DNA of 64,000 nucleotides, from the NCBI GenBank assembly GCA_019359315.1, contig JAHHHO010000012.1, positions 46,627 through 110,626 of the forward strand, in the 5' to 3' direction. A program made the position numbers and the translations under genes. Shown one piece after another: positions 17,343 to 25,257 of the stretch. Numbering within the stretch: position 1 is the stretch's first letter; each line of letters opens with the position of its first letter. The stretch is from Myxacorys californica WJT36-NPBG1. GTDB lineage: Bacteria; Cyanobacteriota; Cyanobacteriia; Leptolyngbyales; Leptolyngbyaceae. The notes under the pieces are model-generated. The model was not told the origin of the DNA, ran no database searches, and was given only the letters and a program-made list of their open reading frames with translations.

Positions 17343-17770
17343 TGACCCAACTCGTCGTTGATAGCAGCGTTGCGATTAAATGGTTCGTTACCGAACCGAA
17401 CACTCCTGAAGCTTTAAACATTCTAGAGCAGTCGCGAAACGGCGCGATCGTATTCCTTGCACCCGACTTCATCTACGCCGAATTTGGCAACATCGTCTGG
17501 AAAAAACAGTCGTCTCAGGGCTTAAATGCTCAAGATGCACAAACTAGTATCCAAGATTTTCAACGGTTACGCTTCGTGCTGACTTCAACTGCCGTTTTAC
17601 TAGATGACGCTTACCAAATCGCTGCAACCTACCGACGAACAGTGTATGACTCCCTTTATCTAGCTTTGAGCTTGCGCGAGAACTGTCAATTCGTTACAGC
17701 AGATCAAAAACTCATCAACGCCCTTGGTTCTGCCTTCCCAAATGTTGTGGGACTAGCAGGTTGGACTTGA
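17342..17770 (+). CDS. vapC: PIN-domain toxin (VapC family)
   Basis: The 142-residue PIN-domain ribonuclease has its four acidic metal ligands in place: D7 (VVDSSVAIKWF), E47 (YAEFGNIVW), D103 (YDSLYLAL) and D121 (FVTADQKL). VapC proteins cleave tRNA or rRNA when freed from their antitoxin. The length and motifs are complete, so it is probably functional. It is followed by a 10-bp inverted repeat at 17814-17838 that separates it from the convergent membrane-protein gene. Confidence 0.88.
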   Translation: MTQLVVDSSVAIKWFVTEPNTPEALNILEQSRNGAIVFLAPDFIYAEFGNIVWKKQSSQGLNAQDAQTSIQDFQRLRFVLTSTAVLLDDAYQIAATYRRTVYDSLYLALSLRENCQFVTADQKLINALGSAFPNVVGLAGWT

Positions 17771-17813
17771 GTAGGGTCTGCCCTATTTGTTACATCCGTT
17801 CCTACCATTGCCA

Positions 17814-17838
17814 ACTGAGATTTGTGTAAAATCTCAGT
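17814..17838. terminator. Hairpin between convergent genes
   Basis: ACTGAGATTT-gtgta-AAATCTCAGT forms a perfect 10-bp stem between the vapC stop and the stop of the convergent TMEM14-like gene. T-runs are short, so termination strength is uncertain. Confidence 0.5.
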
Positions 17839-17858
17839 CAACCCAAGACTCAATGACT

Positions 17859-18197
17859 TCAAACAACTAACGCCGTCGCAAATAAAATCACAGCCACCAA
17901 ACTCAAGATCGCCATCATCCCCGCAGGCATCATCTTTTTCGTTTTAATCCAGCGAATGGCAAACACAATCAGCAAAAATGCAGCAATGAAAACTGCTAAC
18001 GATAAGCCCGTCGATGGATTTTGAGTTGTCGTGTAAGCCGCGATCGCGAGCGCCACGCCGCTTCCCAAACCCGATATCAACGACACCTGACTGCGAGCCT
18101 TGACATAGCCAATGACGCCCCCGATCGCAACCAGCAATCCGTAAACTACAATCAAGCCAGCCCATGTCGTTGCTGATAGTGCCAGAGAAAAGGTCAT
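17859..18197 (-). CDS. TMEM14/UPF0136-like small membrane protein
   Basis: The 112-residue protein has about four hydrophobic segments (residues 10-30, 38-56, 63-82 and 92-111) with small residues and glycines. This includes VVYGLLVAIGGVIGYVKARS, the signature look of the TMEM14 family, which in plants includes the plastid fatty-acid exporter FAX. The substrate here is unknown. Its ATG (complement of 18195-18197) overlaps the ATG of the divergent oxygenase gene (18196-18198), so each promoter must lie within the other gene. Confidence 0.8.
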   Translation of the reverse strand: MTFSLALSATTWAGLIVVYGLLVAIGGVIGYVKARSQVSLISGLGSGVALAIAAYTTTQNPSTGLSLAVFIAAFLLIVFAIRWIKTKKMMPAGMMAILSLVAVILFATALVV

Positions 18198-19119
18198 GTC
18201 TCAATCCATTCCTGTTGTTAGCTTAAAGGACTTCCTTTCTGATGCTCATTCCGATCAGCAAGCGTTCGTCTCCACAATCGGCAACGCATTAGAAGACATT
18301 GGTTTCTTTGCGATCGTTGATCATGGTATCAACGCTGATCTAATTAGAACGGCCTATCAGGTTGCCCAAACCTTTTTTGAATTACCAGAACCAGTCAAAC
18401 TGCAATATGAAGATCCTAAGCTAAACGGGCAACGAGGCTTCACCCGATTTGGACGAGAACACGCAAAAGATCATCCCGTCCCCGACTTAAAAGAGTTTTG
18501 GCATGTCGGTAGAGAATCAACCCTCGCCAATCTGAGACCGAAAGAAGTGTCTCAGTTCCATGACGTGATGAGCCAACTGTACAGCCAGCTTGATGCCTGC
18601 GCTGCCACACTGCTAGAAGCTTGTGCCTTGTATTTGGGAGAGCCGCGATCGCTCCTCTCAACTATGGCAGATGGCAGCGATACGATTTTGCGGGTGATTC
18701 ACTACCCACCCATTCCTGAAAACGCCGATGTCTCAAGTCTACGGGCAGCTCCCCACGAAGATATCAATCTGATTACGCTTCTGTGTGAGGCAACTGCAAG
18801 TGGCTTAGAACTATTGCAGCGCGATGGAACATGGTTAGCCATTCCAGCGCTAGAAGGTCAAATTATTGTCGATAGTGGCGACATGCTGCAACAACTCACG
18901 AATGGACTATTCAAAAGCACAACTCACCGAGTCACAAATCCCGATAATGTCCGCGATCGTCGCTTCTCGATGCCGTTTTTTGTTCATCCCAAACCTCAAA
19001 CTGACCTGACGCCGCTCCAAAGCTGCATTGACAGAACAGGTGGCACTCAAATCTTTCCTGCCATTACCGCAGGAGACTACCTTCATCTCCGCCTGCAAGA
19101 AATTGGCTTGGCAAGTTAG
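18196..19119 (+). CDS. 2-oxoglutarate/Fe(II)-dependent oxygenase, isopenicillin N synthase-like
   Basis: The 307-residue protein has an N-terminal DIOX_N region (SIPVVSLKDFL, then IGFFAIVDHGI). It also has the catalytic 2OG-Fe(II) barrel with iron ligands H187, D189 and H244 and the 2-oxoglutarate-binding R256-F-S258. All catalytic residues are present, so it should be active. The substrate is not evident from sequence, and family members include antibiotic-, hormone- and siderophore-modifying enzymes. The start codon overlaps that of the divergent membrane gene. No pathway partners lie next to it. Confidence 0.88.
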   Translation: MSQSIPVVSLKDFLSDAHSDQQAFVSTIGNALEDIGFFAIVDHGINADLIRTAYQVAQTFFELPEPVKLQYEDPKLNGQRGFTRFGREHAKDHPVPDLKEFWHVGRESTLANLRPKEVSQFHDVMSQLYSQLDACAATLLEACALYLGEPRSLLSTMADGSDTILRVIHYPPIPENADVSSLRAAPHEDINLITLLCEATASGLELLQRDGTWLAIPALEGQIIVDSGDMLQQLTNGLFKSTTHRVTNPDNVRDRRFSMPFFVHPKPQTDLTPLQSCIDRTGGTQIFPAITAGDYLHLRLQEIGLAS

Positions 19120-19145
19120 CCCGCCTCAGCGTGCTTCGCTCTAGT

Positions 19146-19244
19146 TAACCTGCGCGATGTACAATCCCAAATAGCCCTCACCCCAACCTTCTCTTCAAGG
19201 GGATGAGGGCTGTCTTAAAGTTGCACATCGCGTTTTGCAGGTTA
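19146..19244. repeat. MITE-like palindromic element (about 99 bp)
   Basis: Imperfect arms of about 20 bp close the element: TAACCTGC plus GCGATGTACAA on the left pair with TTGCACATCGCG plus GCAGGTTA on the right. Inside is a second stem AGCCCTCACCCC (19173-19184) against GGGGATGAGGGCT (19199-19211). Elements of this kind are dispersed in cyanobacterial genomes. A fragment resembling one arm (GCGTTTTGCAGGT) recurs near 53467. Confidence 0.6.
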
Positions 19245-19258
19245 CGGGTATGTCTGCG

Positions 19259-19354
19259 TCAACCGCCCGCCGCAAATGTCACCATCACCGCAACTGAGAG
19301 TAAAATACCGGGAATAAGCATCAAGACAAGCATTAGTAGATCGTGGGTCGTCAT
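19259..19354 (-). CDS. Possible 31-residue single-pass membrane peptide
   Basis: An ATG at 19352-19354 (minus) opens a frame of 31 codons ending in TGA 19259-19261. The product (MTTHDLLMLVLMLIPGILLS, then VAVMVTFAAGG) is almost entirely one hydrophobic helix. Such peptides occur as small subunits of photosynthetic or respiratory complexes, but it matches none that I know. The ribosome site is weak. The rest of 19120-19575 holds only the palindromic element described separately. Confidence 0.4.
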   Translation of the reverse strand: MTTHDLLMLVLMLIPGILLSVAVMVTFAAGG

Positions 19355-19575
19355 AACAATGAGGTTCTAGTTGGGTACAGTTTCTTAGAAGTTTACCGAG
19401 CCACGAGGCACTGGAGCATCGCTTTCAGAGTTTGCACTTCTGGTGCCAATAACCACAGAGCATAATCCGAGCGTCAAGTTAACCTATCTATGCTAGCCCC
19501 AGAGACAGCTAGTTTTTTCGACCTAGAGATTGAGAAATTCTAAAGTCTTCGTCCCCAGCCTCTACCCTCCTGACA

Positions 19576-19923
19576 ATGAACAACTTCTCTTTCGATGAAT
19601 TGCAGCGCAAAGATCTTTTCATTGCCCTCGGTCTCTGGCTTGTAGTTGAACTGGTGAGTTTCGTGTTCTTTCCGATCGTCGGACTGATTAATCCTGGCGA
19701 TAAACTGAAAGCATGGTTTATCATCAGCGTACCGTTGGGAGTAGGCGGCGCGATTCTAATTGGAGCGAGTTCGCGCTTCCTTGCCGCTTTTCACGAAACC
19801 GCCAGAAAAGAATACAAGCGGTTGTATGGCTTTTTAGGTCAGTTTGGCGGCTGGATTGGACTTGCTGGAATCCTGTTTCCTTTGTTTATGGTGTGTGTAG
19901 AGTTTTTCTCTCGCCTAACGTAA
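19576..19923 (+). CDS. Hypothetical membrane protein
   Basis: The 115-residue protein has three hydrophobic segments (about 16-38, 45-65 and 88-112) separated by short charged loops (FHETARKEYKRLYG). No family is recognised. It is 13 nt upstream of the DUF1802 gene on the same strand and probably shares a transcript with it. Confidence 0.65.
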   Translation: MNNFSFDELQRKDLFIALGLWLVVELVSFVFFPIVGLINPGDKLKAWFIISVPLGVGGAILIGASSRFLAAFHETARKEYKRLYGFLGQFGGWIGLAGILFPLFMVCVEFFSRLT

Positions 19924-19936
19924 AGGATAGTCTGAG

Positions 19937-20503
19937 ATGGAACTGAGCCATGCGCTGAAAGAATGGGCGATTGCAGTCCGCGCTCTCGAACAGGGCGAGA
20001 TGATTTTGCTGCTAAGAAAAGGCGGCATTCGAGAGCAGGGCGGAAAATTTTCGGTAGACCATGAGCGGGTTTTGCTCTATCCCACGTACGAGCATCAAAA
20101 TCCTCACTTACTAAAAGCTCCCTATGATGCCAAGGTGCAATCTGTCCCGTCAGGCTGGCATCCAGACGAAATTCAGATTAGTTCGTTTGCCGACATTACG
20201 GATATTTTTCAGGTGACGGAAGCAACTGTCGTGCAGGCTCTGTATCCGTACCATGTTTGGAACGCGCAATTTGTTGAAGAACGGTTGAAGTGGAAACCGA
20301 AGTCGCCGTTGTATGTGCTGGCACTGCGATCGTTCAAATTGGCTCAACCGCAATCTATTTCCTATCAGAGCGAGTATGGCGGCTGCCGATCATGGGTTGA
20401 TTTGAACGCTAATATTTCCCTCGAAAATGCCACGCCCGTCTTAACAGATGCCGCTTATCGAGAGCAGATTGAGGCAATCAAAGCCGTTGTGATGAGTGGC
20501 TAA
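19937..20503 (+). CDS. DUF1802 family protein
   Basis: The 188-residue soluble protein matches the DUF1802 family by its start (LSHALKEWAIAVRALEQGEM followed by ILLLRKGGIRE) and its length. It also has the central FLLYPTYEHQNP-like block, here VLLYPTYEHQNPHLLK. The function of the family is not known. The ribosome site AAAGGATAG lies upstream of the ATG. It is probably in an operon with the preceding membrane protein. Confidence 0.82.
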   Translation: MELSHALKEWAIAVRALEQGEMILLLRKGGIREQGGKFSVDHERVLLYPTYEHQNPHLLKAPYDAKVQSVPSGWHPDEIQISSFADITDIFQVTEATVVQALYPYHVWNAQFVEERLKWKPKSPLYVLALRSFKLAQPQSISYQSEYGGCRSWVDLNANISLENATPVLTDAAYREQIEAIKAVVMSG

Positions 20504-20641
20504 GTAGCGAATGTAACGGCTAAAGCTCCTGAAATACTCTCTTGATAAGTCATTTTTTATTCTCGATTTGCAAAACTTTTTGCTGCAAATTTCACACTTC
20601 CGTCTATCCTGGGAAACCAAGTCAGTAGGAAGCTTGGGGTC

Positions 20642-22387
20642 ATGGTTAACCAGGAAAGGACGGAAAAACTCGTGAGTCAGCGCAAATTCTATCTGTTGTC
20701 TTTTGCCTTGTGTCTCGCCGCTTCGCCTGCCTTGGCTGCCCCACTGCAAAACTGGCGATACAATCCTGCCACCAATCAGCTAGAAATAACAGTCAAACCT
20801 GGCGTTAAGCCTCGCTATACGTTCGCGGCTTACCCTGCCCGCATCATTCTGGAATTGCCCAATACTGAAGTGGGTAAGGTCAAACTGCAAGAATCCTATT
20901 CTGGCGCAGTCAGACAGATTCAGGTGGCTCAGTCTCAAAGCACAGCCAGAATTACGTTAGTGCTGGCTCCCGATGTGGTGTTGTCGAAAGAACAGGCTCA
21001 ATTGCAGCAGGTGCGCGAACAGAATCGATCGAGCGATCGCTGGGTGTTTCGTCCCCTCCTTGCCAATACTGCCAACACAGCTGCTGCTCCTCGGCTCTCT
21101 GGCATTACCGCTCCGCGCGATGAGAAAACTGCTCCCTCGAAAGCTGCTCCCTCTACGCCTCCTCCGGTCGTGTATCCACCGGGCTTATCTCCCAATGAAA
21201 CCTCGTCTGGGGCAACGGGTAATCCGGGTGTGTTAGCGCCGCCAACAAGCGCAGTGAATCTGCCTCCCAATGAGGCTCCGCCAGCCGCGATTCCGACTCC
21301 GCCAACCGCCGATCAATTTCCCCCTGGGCTTGCTCCTAGTAGCGGGCAGCCGAGCGTCACCGTACCAACGGCTCAACCAAACCTGCCCCAAACGCCGCCA
21401 CGCGAAGTCGTGAGCCAAGCGCCGCAAAATTCTTCGGAAATTGTTTCCCAAGCGCCCCCTGCCAATCCGCTGCGTCTGCCCGAAGTTAATCCTAGTTTGG
21501 CGATTCCAGATTCTCTACCGCCTGTATCAGTCCCGACGGCTCCAACGGCTCCAACCGTGAGCGTGCCTCCGTTGCAACAGGCATCTCCTACAACCGGAGC
21601 TGGACTGCCTCCAACGATGACCGAATCGTTCTCACCTCCACCGGCTCAGCCTCCTCAGCCCACTCAATCCGTCCTTGGTGCACCTCTGCAACCTCAGACG
21701 CCGCCAGTCCTGCCGCAAGCTCTGCCTCAGGCTCTGCCGCTACCGCCTGATCAGACGTCGCAATTCCCTCAATCCTTGCCGCCGTCAATTCCTCAAACGA
21801 CGACCGTTGCAACGGCGGGGACAATTGAATTTGGTCAGCCGTTGCCCGTTGGTGGAAGATCCTCATCGTCAAATTATGGCAACCTGCCGTTGCAGTCGCC
21901 TCTGGTGAGTGTGGCGAGTCCTACAGAAGGGGTCATTTTGCCGTCAGGTACGTTGCTCAATCTTAGCTATCCTGGCAGTCAGGTCTTGAAGTTAGAAGCC
22001 AATAAGCCGCGTCAGGAAGTAGTATTGCTGCAAACTGAAATCCGCGATCGCGGGGGCAATTTGATTATTCCTTTCGGTAGTCAAGTGTATGGGCGGTTTG
22101 AGACCAATCGATTCATTGCTCAATCGATTGCGATCGGCGGTCGCTCGTTTCCGTTCGCTGCCCAGTCCGAAGCGTTGGGAGGATCGCGCCAAGTCAGCGA
22201 TCGCAAGCTGCTGATCAATTCTGGAATTGGGGCAGTGGCGGGGGCGTTGCTCGGTGGGCTCTCTGGCGGAACTGTAGCTGGAGGAGCGGCAGTTGGGGCG
22301 GGCGTAACGTATGCTACCGCACCGAAACCCGCCACGATCGCACCGGGGCAAATCTTTCAAGTGCGATTGACTCAAGATTTGCGATAG
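20642..22387 (+). CDS. AMIN-domain, Pro-rich exported protein with TrbI/VirB10-like C-terminus
   Basis: The 581-residue protein has a signal segment at about 14-33 (FYLLSFALCLAASPALA). An AMIN domain follows at about 37-140 (peptidoglycan or secretin-associated in other proteins; ARIILELPNTEVG is typical). A Pro/Ser/Ala/Gln-rich linker spans about 145-400. The C-terminal region (about 420-581) resembles VirB10/TrbI-like beta-barrels: SGTLLNLSYPG, NLIIPFGSQVYGRF and FQVRLTQDL, with an inserted glycine-rich helix (INSGIGAVAGALLGGLSGGT). It probably spans the periplasm and binds the cell wall. Its exact role is unknown. The 5' part of the frame contains alternative Met 1 or Val 11 starts. Confidence 0.8.
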   Translation: MVNQERTEKLVSQRKFYLLSFALCLAASPALAAPLQNWRYNPATNQLEITVKPGVKPRYTFAAYPARIILELPNTEVGKVKLQESYSGAVRQIQVAQSQSTARITLVLAPDVVLSKEQAQLQQVREQNRSSDRWVFRPLLANTANTAAAPRLSGITAPRDEKTAPSKAAPSTPPPVVYPPGLSPNETSSGATGNPGVLAPPTSAVNLPPNEAPPAAIPTPPTADQFPPGLAPSSGQPSVTVPTAQPNLPQTPPREVVSQAPQNSSEIVSQAPPANPLRLPEVNPSLAIPDSLPPVSVPTAPTAPTVSVPPLQQASPTTGAGLPPTMTESFSPPPAQPPQPTQSVLGAPLQPQTPPVLPQALPQALPLPPDQTSQFPQSLPPSIPQTTTVATAGTIEFGQPLPVGGRSSSSNYGNLPLQSPLVSVASPTEGVILPSGTLLNLSYPGSQVLKLEANKPRQEVVLLQTEIRDRGGNLIIPFGSQVYGRFETNRFIAQSIAIGGRSFPFAAQSEALGGSRQVSDRKLLINSGIGAVAGALLGGLSGGTVAGGAAVGAGVTYATAPKPATIAPGQIFQVRLTQDLR

Positions 22388-22400
22388 ATAGCTACAGAAA

Positions 22401-22430
22401 AGGCGCGATCGCATGGGTGCGATCGCGCCT
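22401..22430. terminator. HIP1-containing bidirectional hairpin
   Basis: A perfect 13-bp stem AGGCGCGATCGCA-tggg-TGCGATCGCGCCT lies between the convergent AMIN and DUF3172 genes. Each arm contains a HIP1 octamer. There is no long T-run on either side. Confidence 0.65.
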
Positions 22431-22450
22431 CTAACACATCCATCCTTACT

Positions 22451-23032
22451 CTAAAAATCGTTATTTTGTGATGGAGCGCTGCCATCTAAAAAGAGATTCT
22501 TGGCGTTGTCGCTCTGGTAGACACAATCGATAATCGGCTTATTCTCTAGACTGCCAACATAGCCGAAGGTGCTAAGCCGCTGACGACACTCCCGCGATTG
22601 ATCCGACGTTAAGAGTTTTCGTTGTTCTAGCACCGCCCAATTCGCCCGTCTCAGGACGCAGGCAGGTTCCATTCCCGCTTGAGCGACGTACACCTTGAAC
22701 GGAGCCAAAGTAACGTACAGCCGAGCCGTCATTGACATGGCACTCGCTCCATTCTGAATACAAACATCTGGGCTTGGAGCTTGCTGGTCGAGTTGCACAT
22801 TCGTCTGTAGGACACCGTTTTGATTTGGCACCACAGAGGTAAACCCAATTCCGACACCAATTCCCAGAATAAAGATTCCTGCAATGATTGCGATCGCGGT
22901 GGCATTAAACAGCGAATTCCCCTTCTTCTCCGGTTTGGGATCGGGAGGTGTGACATCAGGTCTGCGATCGGAATTGTCGAAGTCGTTGCGGTCGTAATCG
23001 TTGTAGGAATTAGATCTAGGTCTACGTTTCAT
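22451..23032 (-). CDS. DUF3172 family membrane protein
   Basis: The 193-residue protein has a basic/Asp-rich cytoplasmic start (MKRRPRSNSYNDYDRNDFD), one membrane helix at about 44-66 (AIAIIAGIFILGIGVGIGF), and a C-terminal domain with four conserved-looking Cys (PDVCIQNG, ACVLRRANW, ECRQRLS, IIDCVYQ). This is the pattern of DUF3172, known from cyanobacteria and plastids without an assigned role. Paired cysteines may form disulfides on the lumenal or periplasmic side. Confidence 0.82.
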   Translation of the reverse strand: MKRRPRSNSYNDYDRNDFDNSDRRPDVTPPDPKPEKKGNSLFNATAIAIIAGIFILGIGVGIGFTSVVPNQNGVLQTNVQLDQQAPSPDVCIQNGASAMSMTARLYVTLAPFKVYVAQAGMEPACVLRRANWAVLEQRKLLTSDQSRECRQRLSTFGYVGSLENKPIIDCVYQSDNAKNLFLDGSAPSQNNDF

Positions 23033-23192
23033 GGTGGCTTCAGAAGTGGAGACGTTCGTAAGAAATGGTAAATGCTATTCTACTTTCTTTTACTAGTATG
23101 ACGAATCTGGCAGGCAGATGGCTGCAAATCGAATGTGCGCTCGGTTGTTCTAAGTGCAAAAATGATGAAAGTGTTTCCCTAACGTAACCCTC

Positions 23193-24014
23193 GTGACCCT
23201 GCAAGCCTCTTCCTCAACTCGATCGCGCAAATCTTCTCTAGCGACGCTTTGGTCAGATAGTCTCACCGTATTTTGGGGCGATTGGCTCGATCTGCGAGTC
23301 AGACTGGTGCAAGTCGCCGCTTCAGGACTTATTTCTCCCTTAATTTATATCTTGGCGTTTGGTTTAGGATTGGGCAGCACTCTCGATTCGGTTGCGAAAC
23401 CAACCGCAGGAGACACCTATTTACAATTTATTTTGCCAGGAATGGTTGCGCTCTCATCGATGGTGATTAGCTTTGGTGGAACGACGTTTTCGATTTGCGG
23501 CGATCGCTTGTTTACCAAAACCTTTGAAGAGATGCTGCTGATGCCCGTTCACCCGTTAGCACTGCACTTGGGCAAAATGCTCGCCGGAATTGTGCGGGGA
23601 ATGCTGACGGCTGGGTCGGTGATTCTGGTGGCGGTTCTAGTGACAGGGAAAATTTGGAGCTTTCTCAATCCATTATTTCTATTAGTTCTGATTCTAAATT
23701 GTGCTGTTTTTGCTGGATTGGGTGTGTTGGTTGGTTTGAACGTGAAGTCTCTCGAAAGTGTTGGAATCTACAATAATTTTTTGATTGTTCCAATGTCGTT
23801 TTTAGGCGGGACATTCTTTGACGTGACGGCTCTTCCGATTGCTCTAAAAGTAATTGTCTATCTATTGCCTTTGACCTATACCAGTCTAGGACTAAGAGCC
23901 GCTGCTTACCTTCCGATTGCGCAGTTTCCTTGGTTTGCGATTCCGGTTTTGTTGATTATGGCGATCGCGGTTTCAGCCGTAGGCGCATATCAGTTCTCTC
24001 ATCTACAAGATTAA
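23193..24014 (+). CDS. ABC-2 type transporter permease
   Basis: The 273-residue protein has six hydrophobic segments and the ABC2_membrane signatures FILPGMVALSSM near residue 78 and MSFLGGTFFDVTALP near residue 207. It would form the membrane channel of an exporter together with an ATPase. No ATPase gene is adjacent, so the partner lies elsewhere. The start is GTG 23193. No clear ribosome site was seen and no in-frame ATG lies nearby. Confidence 0.85.
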   Translation: MTLQASSSTRSRKSSLATLWSDSLTVFWGDWLDLRVRLVQVAASGLISPLIYILAFGLGLGSTLDSVAKPTAGDTYLQFILPGMVALSSMVISFGGTTFSICGDRLFTKTFEEMLLMPVHPLALHLGKMLAGIVRGMLTAGSVILVAVLVTGKIWSFLNPLFLLVLILNCAVFAGLGVLVGLNVKSLESVGIYNNFLIVPMSFLGGTFFDVTALPIALKVIVYLLPLTYTSLGLRAAAYLPIAQFPWFAIPVLLIMAIAVSAVGAYQFSHLQD

Positions 24015-24035
24015 CGAAAAAATTAATCTTTTCGC

Positions 24036-24950
24036 TCAAGCTATCAGTGGATTGATCGTTTCCACTACCGATTGTGCTAGTGCGTTAAAATCATATCCGC
24101 CTTCCAGTCCAAAAACAATTCGCTCAGTGATCGCTAAGCAATACTTTGTAAACACACCGTAGTCTTTCGGCTTCAACGAAATTCCGGCTAACGGGTCGTC
24201 GTGATTGGCATCATATCCTGCACTCACTAACAGCACATCGGGTTGAAACCCAGCTAAAAACGGCATAATCTTTTGTTCAAACAACGGCTGGTAATCCTCA
24301 ATTGTGCTTCCCGATCGCATCGGCAGATTCAGCACATTGTCGTGCAGCCCTCGCTCCGTTGACTGCCCCGTTCCCGGATATTGGGGCGACTCATGAATCG
24401 AGCAAAATCGGATGTTGGGATTGTTCTCTACGATCGCTTGAGTTCCGTTGCCATGATGCACATCCCAATCGAGAATTGCGACTCGTTCTGCACCATTTTC
24501 TAACGCATAATGGGCTGCGATCGCGGCATTGCTAAACAAACAAAATCCCATGCCAATTCCTGATATGGCATGATGTCCGGGCGGACGCGCTAAGGCAAAA
24601 CAAGGTTCTCCGCTTTGCAAGGCATAATCTACACCATCGATCCAAGCATTCACCGCGAGCATCGCCACCTCAAAACTGCGCGGAGACACTGGAGTATCAC
24701 TGTCAATGTGTCCGCCGCCTTGCTCAGCTAACTGACGCAGCGCCGTCACATAGCGCGGATCGTGGGTTTGCTGGATTAGCGGTAGCGGCGATCGCGCTTC
24801 TATTGAGGTTGGGGTGCGCCAGTCTAGTTGGTCTGCCCAAGGCGCAGATTGGAGTGCGGTTTGAATCGCGGTTAAACGTCCTGGTTTTTCAGGATGGAGA
24901 ATGCCAGTATCGTGGAGCAGAAACTCGTCGGAGTAAATGATGGGTAGCAT
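24036..24950 (-). CDS. Histone deacetylase family protein
   Basis: The 304-residue protein belongs to the arginase/deacetylase superfamily and is likely a zinc-dependent deacetylase of small acetylated amines, acetoin-related compounds or proteins. Visible motifs are ALARPPGHHAISGIGMGFC (catalytic His pair), ILDWDVHHGNGTQ (Zn ligands Asp and His), SAGYDANHDDPL (third Zn ligand) and GLEGGYDFNALA near the end. I chose ATG 24948-24950 (MLPIIYSDEFLLHD), where homologues begin. The frame continues 53 codons further upstream without family similarity. Confidence 0.85.
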   Translation of the reverse strand: MLPIIYSDEFLLHDTGILHPEKPGRLTAIQTALQSAPWADQLDWRTPTSIEARSPLPLIQQTHDPRYVTALRQLAEQGGGHIDSDTPVSPRSFEVAMLAVNAWIDGVDYALQSGEPCFALARPPGHHAISGIGMGFCLFSNAAIAAHYALENGAERVAILDWDVHHGNGTQAIVENNPNIRFCSIHESPQYPGTGQSTERGLHDNVLNLPMRSGSTIEDYQPLFEQKIMPFLAGFQPDVLLVSAGYDANHDDPLAGISLKPKDYGVFTKYCLAITERIVFGLEGGYDFNALAQSVVETINPLIA

Positions 24951-25257
24951 GGGCAAGGAGGTGCGATCGCGCTCTGAAATTACAGCAATTACAGCATAAG
25001 TAACTTTAACTATGCCATCCCCTCTTTGAGGACAACGCTTTGAGGACAACGCTTTACTTCCCTCATCACAAGGGTAAGGCTGATTTCTGCATACAGTCAG
25101 CATCTTCACTCCCCCGTCAACGCCTCATTCCATGCGCTCTTCAGCCGCCTCAACGTCCATGAAAATATGATAAAATTTAGACAATATTGAACCTAGCGAG
25201 TATACTTTCTAGGCTTCATTCTGCTGACAGGCTTGCACTGACATTTCGGAGTATTCT

